A stretch of DNA of 64,000 nucleotides, taken from contig CM028905.1 in NCBI GenBank assembly GCA_016801885.1, positions 14,350,706 through 14,414,705 of the forward strand. Reading direction: 5' to 3'. The position numbers were made by a program, and so were the translations under genes. This document shows, piece by piece, positions 59,622-64,000 of the stretch (position 1 is its first letter; each line of letters starts with the position of its first letter). Below the pieces are notes generated by a model, which saw only the letters and a program-made list of their open reading frames with translations, was not told the DNA's origin and ran no database searches. This DNA comes from Toxotes chatareus (taxonomy: Eukaryota; Chordata; Actinopteri; Toxotidae).

Positions 59622-61724
59622 ATGGACCAGTACGAGAAGGTTTTGTGTTTGGGAAGGGGAGGAGCAGCAGACGTGTTCCTGATGAGGCATGTGGAGCAGA
59701 AGAGCCTGCACGCAGTGAAGAGGGTGAAAGTGAAGGACGCAAGGGCAGCAAAAACACAGAGAGCTGTTCTCCAAGAGGCTGAGATCATCAGGAGGTTGGA
59801 GCACCCTCACATAGTGACATGCAGCAATGCCTTTGTGAACTCTGATGATGGGTGTATTTACATTGTGATGAACTATTGTGATGGTGGAACCTTAGATGAC
59901 AAAGTTAAAGGGAGAAAACCAGGGCAGTTGTTCACAGAGGATACTGTGATGGGATGGTTTGTGCAAGTGACTCTGGCTGTAAATTATATACATTCGGCTA
60001 AAATACTGCACAGGGACATCAAAACCTCAAATGTACTGCTAACAAAACAAGGCGTGGTAAAGTTGGGGGACTTTGGGATATCCAGAGTAATGAACAACAC
60101 AGCTGATATGGCCTCAACATGTGTTGGGACACCCAGCTACCTCAGTCCTGAGCTTTGCCGTGATGTCCCATACAGCTCCAAGTCCGATATCTGGGCTCTC
60201 GGCTGTCTGCTTTATGAGATCTGTGCTCTCAGACCTCCGTTTGCAGCCTCAAACCTTCTCAGTCTGTTATACAAGATCACTCAAGGGGAATACAATCCTG
60301 TGCCTAACATGTACTCGGACAACATCTCCTCTTTGATAAAAAGGATGCTGCGCCTCAATCCAGAAAACAGGCCAAGTGCTGCCTGTATACTTAGCATTGC
60401 CTGTGTGCGGCATCATGTAGAGAATATCAAACACACAGGGACTGAGTGTGCTTCTGTGACTGGATCTAAACGGAACAGCTATGATATTAATATGGAAGGA
60501 AAAAACACAGACACTGACACCACACTGAGGCCGCATGTTCTCAGTCAATCCCACTTATGGGAAGAGGAAAAACACACTATGGAGGACTGTCACAATGATG
60601 TGGAGGAGGCAGACTGTGATGCTTTGTGTGTTGGAGGACAAAACCACGGTGACTGCCACTATCCCGGGGACTTTGATGAGGATGAAAGCTCATCGTCTGT
60701 AGGAGAATGCAGCAAACACTCAGGGTCTCCCATGAGAAGCAATTCTCCAGAGCCCATTGGTAATGTACTGCTGGAAACATAAAGTGAAGCATCTTCTTAA
60801 AAGTGGTCCTTTACTTAAATTAAAGTACAACAGTGTAAAAATAAGCCACTAACTAAAAGCCCTGCTTTCAAAATTATTATTATTAAAAGTTAAAGTACTT
60901 CCTTTGCAGTAAAATGGCTCCTGTGAGTGTTATTGTATTATATATTACATCATTAGATTAATAATACTAATGTCTCAGCACATACATATCATATATCTGT
61001 TTGGTCAAAATGAAACTAGTTAAAACTACTTCACATGCACTCAGGTAGTTTTAAGTCAAGTGTTTCCAAAGCCTGAGTCAGTCACATGTAAGAAAGTAAG
61101 ATGTAAGATGTACATGTAAGAATTTCTTGCATTTCACCTTTTTTTTTTTTTTTTTTTTAAATTGATTGTTGGGACTGTTGGTCAGACAAAACAAACAAGT
61201 TGACCTTTTATTTCTGCCTTCTTGGGACTAAACTAACAGCTAATGAAGTTTTATTAAAAATAGCCTAATTTTGTCCTCTGCGTCGGATTTTGATTCATAG
61301 TTTCTGCAACACAAAAAATTATATGTACACATTAATGCAGAAATTTTAAATGTACTATATTAAATATCCTTATGTAGGCCACAAGTTCTTATATATATGT
61401 GTATGTATATATAGTCAGTATTTTATATTTTAACCTCTATGTCTTTTGATGAGCATTTGGTAGTTTTACAATATGAGCTTCTAAATACAGAAGCTGTCTT
61501 TCTCTCTTATAGTGTTTCCAGAGGTTCCTCACATTTCAGAACAAGTTGACTATCCAGATGACTTTGAGGAAGATGAGGAGCAGGAAGATTACCAGGATGA
61601 AGGAGACTCAATCCATGCTGCAGCTCTTCGGCAACCACATGACGATGGACTGGAGGAGGAGTTTCAGGTCTGCGATGCTGGAGGCTGGACCGTTACACTG
61701 AAAGCTCTGAAGGAAAAAGGTTAA
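59622..61724 (+). CDS. NIMA-related (NEK-family) Ser/Thr kinase, 2 coding exons, 449 aa
   Basis: Exon 59622-60759 ends at CATTG|GTAATG and joins 61513-61724 (TATAG|TGTTTCC), giving 449 aa. The kinase domain (about 4-270) lies in one exon: glycine loop GRGGAADV (11-18, third Gly replaced by Ala), K33 in HAVK, E52 in helix C, HRD 130-132 in LHRDIKTSN, DFG 150-152, and the NEK-style GTPSYLSPE activation segment with TCVGT. The tail is acidic and carries YPGDFDEDE at the end of the first exon and YPDDFEEDEEQED in the second. I chose M59622 because MDQYEKV is the usual NEK beginning; the frame stays open to an earlier ATG at 59460. It resembles the NEK1/NEK3 group and could be the fish gene called nek12, but I cannot confirm the paralogue. 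The second exon may alternatively splice on at AAAAG|GTTAAA. Confidence 0.88.
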
Positions 61725-62044
61725 AAGCACCTTTACAACCTTAAAAACCTCACATCACAGTGGACAGCAATGGGAAACAAAGGGACCTTGGATGTTGGAA
61801 CAGTAATATATTTGTCAAATGTCTGTTTGTTAAGTGTTTATGTGAATTTGACGTCACAAACGACATCAGGGCTTCTATGTATGAGAAAGGTCTGCTGCCA
61901 TAGTTTGAGCAAAAACTGCAAGCAGACCATTTGGGAGCCTCCTGTCGTACCAATAGTTTACTACACACCATGAGACGCTGTAGGGCCAAAAGTGCTTTCT
62001 CTGCTAGATGATGTTCAAAACACTTGGTGGAGCTAGAGAAAATG

Positions 62045-62050
62045 AATAAA
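62045..62050 (+). promoter_or_regulatory. Probable poly(A) signal of the NEK-family gene
   Basis: AATAAA about 320 nt after the stop codon, followed by GT-rich CAGTGTGTGCCG at 62060-62071, a typical downstream element. Confidence 0.55.
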
Positions 62051-62071
62051 GTCCTGCTCAGTGTGTGCCGT

Positions 62072-63181
62072 TAGGGTGGCTGTTCAGTGACGTAGATATT
62101 CCGAGACAAGGTTTCTGATTTGTTTCTTAAGAACATGAGTTACCGGAATATTTATAAAATAAGAATTTATTTTAAGAGGCTGCACAGAATCTAGAATGAC
62201 TTTTATAATACCTCTTTGAAGTAAAAATAGAACGTGAAAGTCATGAATCACATTTAAAATATCACAGCATGACTTTCAAAAAATATATAATTATATAGAT
62301 ATAAAAGCACTACCAGGATGTCCAAATGTTTAATTTGCATTCACAAATTTCTTCATACCTAGTGAATACATAGCAGTGCTTCCCGTTGTTTGTATTCCAT
62401 TCTCTCAGTTTTCTCTGTCAGTGTTTTTTTTTTTCTTCCTTTTTTTTTTTTTTTGTTGTAACATGTTACACATTCGAAATGAAACAACTTGTCTAGGTTT
62501 TTATCTTTGGCTCAGTACAAGATAAAAGCAATAATTAGCTTGTATTTATGCCTTCAAAGGAAGTATGAGGGATATGCAGCTTGCCACAAAGATGTTATGA
62601 TAACACATGATAACAGATGTAAAATTAATATGAAAACCTTATTAGAAACCCATTTTGGAATCTCAAATAAAAAGGATAATGGACTTGTTGCTCTTGCCAA
62701 ACTACGTTCAGTGGTTCATTCTACTTAGTCCTGTTGTTTCTCCCTTTATCTCTCTGCATGTCGCACCATTCATGTCCAAACAATATCTATGATTACTAGA
62801 GATGCGACAGGTAAGTGACTGAAACAAATAGCTAGATAATGGTCGTTTGATGACAGGAGAAAAAAAAATCAATTCAGCAGAGTGAGAATATTTAAAGGAT
62901 TTTCTTGTTAATATTTTGTCCTCGTCACACTCACAAAGTTTCAGCCCAGGACAACGAAGGGTGCCTCAGAGGTAGTTACTTCCTCCTCCACCTAATGTTA
63001 GCACAATCACATACGCATTACAGAATATAACAAATCTTGCCTATTAAAAGGAACACCATGTTGTGTGTTAGTTTTAATTATAGTTATAAGTTTTAATTCA
63101 CTTTTTTGCTCCCTCTCATGATTTGAAGCAGCTGTCTTTAAAAAATAACTTCGTAATGACATTATTGTAAATAAAAATTTA
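62072..63181. other. Intergenic DNA, no gene seen
   Basis: AT-rich, with T-rich tracts at 62425-62455. Open frames are short and lack recognisable domains or splice contexts. Confidence 0.6.
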
Positions 63182-63230
<49 letters not shown>

Positions 63231-63231
63231 T
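63182..63231. repeat. Compound microsatellite (TC)n(TA)n followed by a T run
   Basis: About nine TC units (63182-63199) are followed by about eleven AT units to 63221 and then a T run. A separate (CA)n of about six units lies at 63308-63320. Confidence 0.95.
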
Positions 63232-63755
63232 AGTTGGGTTTTAAAGCTCTTTTGAGGCAAATGTCCCCAAAAAGTACTTTCTGAGGGTATGCGCATTCAC
63301 ACGTGCGCACACACACACAGAATCAAAACATTCAGATTTTTGCTTTGTTGGCAAATAGGTTTTATGCACTCTGATGACCCAGACAGGTAGGGGTGTGAAG
63401 CAGACTTTACAGGAATCATGTTTTGCCATTAACGCATTCACAGCCCTGCACTTTCAGGGTACACAACTTTAAAATACAGTAATGATCGGTACAAGTTAAG
63501 CTTTGAATGTGCCAAAGTCAAGGTTCAATGTTGTTTCAACGGAAATGTAAGATTCACGTTTTATCAAGACACAATCTCTCATGAGTTGACCAAAGATTTT
63601 CCACACTCACAGTCAGCAGTCTCGGGTTCACCCACATTACATTTACAAGCAATACAACATACAGTCCCCAATGTCACAGAGACTTGCTAATTTTTCCATG
63701 AGCCAATACTGCAGACATCAGACCAAAGGTCTTTTCCTTTGTGAATCTCTACCAC

Positions 63756-64000
63756 TCACTGGGACAACTGAGCAAAATGTTTCCCATATGAATAGAAAGT
63801 CCAACCACACTTATCATCAGCAGCCAGTGTTGAGTAAACGTCACTGGTCAGCGTTAAACAAGCACAGTGCACGTTTTTGTGTTTGTCCACAGCCATCACC
63901 ATAGATGGATTGCCGAGCAGGCCCAAGAGGTCACGGCTAAGCCTGAGCCCCTCTGCGATATCATATGTTGGAGAGTTGAAAGATTTTGTCAAAACTCCTT
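63756..64000 (-). CDS. Possible C-terminal exon of an unrecognised minus-strand gene, cut by the window edge
   Basis: A minus-strand frame is open from the window edge to a stop near 63756. It contains YDIAEGLRLSRDLLGLLGNP, followed by SMVMAVDKHKNVHC. The Leu-rich amphipathic start looks more protein-like than nearby chance frames, but I recognise no family, and a GT after ATCTATG (minus strand, about 63903) could instead be a splice donor. The region 63241-63750 could be its 3' UTR. It may equally be chance. Confidence 0.2.
   Translation of the reverse strand, partial: GVLTKSFNSPTYDIAEGLRLSRDLLGLLGNPSMVMAVDKHKNVHCACLTLTSDVYSTLAADDKCGWTFYSYGKHFAQLSQ

Overview
The window is vertebrate, almost certainly teleost, genomic DNA. 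Genes are split by GT-AG introns, there are CCAAT/GC-box and YY1-type promoters and AATAAA poly(A) signals, and the interspersed repeats are familiar from percomorph/cichlid-like fish genomes. There is no prokaryotic content.

Region 1 (1-32179) is one uninterrupted AT-rich satellite array that continues past the left edge. Its unit is about 72-77 bp, so dividing the length gives roughly 420 copies. Each unit carries two dyad-symmetric modules: CGCCATA-GTATAG-TATGGCG, often extended by flanking A/T runs, and GTC-A(n)T(n)-GAC. The inner array varies mostly by homopolymer length and small indels. The right-hand edge (about 26.6-32.2 kb) shows progressive base substitutions and one retroelement-tail insertion. 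Short ORFs on both strands here are by-products of the repeat.

Region 2 (32180-38394) is intergenic. It holds an intact hAT-type MITE with an 8-bp target duplication and a common fish LINE/SINE-like 3' tail, with no convincing gene.

Region 3 (38.4-62.1 kb) is a compact gene cluster. rnf44 (+) encodes a 440-aa RING-H2 E3 ligase in ten coding exons. faf2/UBXD8 (-) encodes a 445-aa UBA-UAS-UBX p97 adaptor in eleven exons and lies tail-to-tail with rnf44. pin4 (-) is a 127-aa parvulin in four exons with a dead Tc1 transposon in intron 2. A NIMA-related kinase gene (+, 449 aa) has its whole kinase domain in one exon and two RFX X-box-like motifs upstream. rnf44-faf2 adjacency is conserved with human 5q35. 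rnf44 and faf2 both act in ubiquitin-dependent protein control; I see no evidence that the four genes form one pathway.

Region 4 (62.1-64 kb) is intergenic or 3'-UTR-like, with a (TC)n(TA)n microsatellite and a possible, unrecognised minus-strand terminal exon at the right edge.

The least explained content is the satellite, with its doubly palindromic unit and its core-to-edge sequence gradient. Nothing in the sequence demonstrates a new functional system. All exon structures were derived by hand from reading frame and splice sites, without transcript data.
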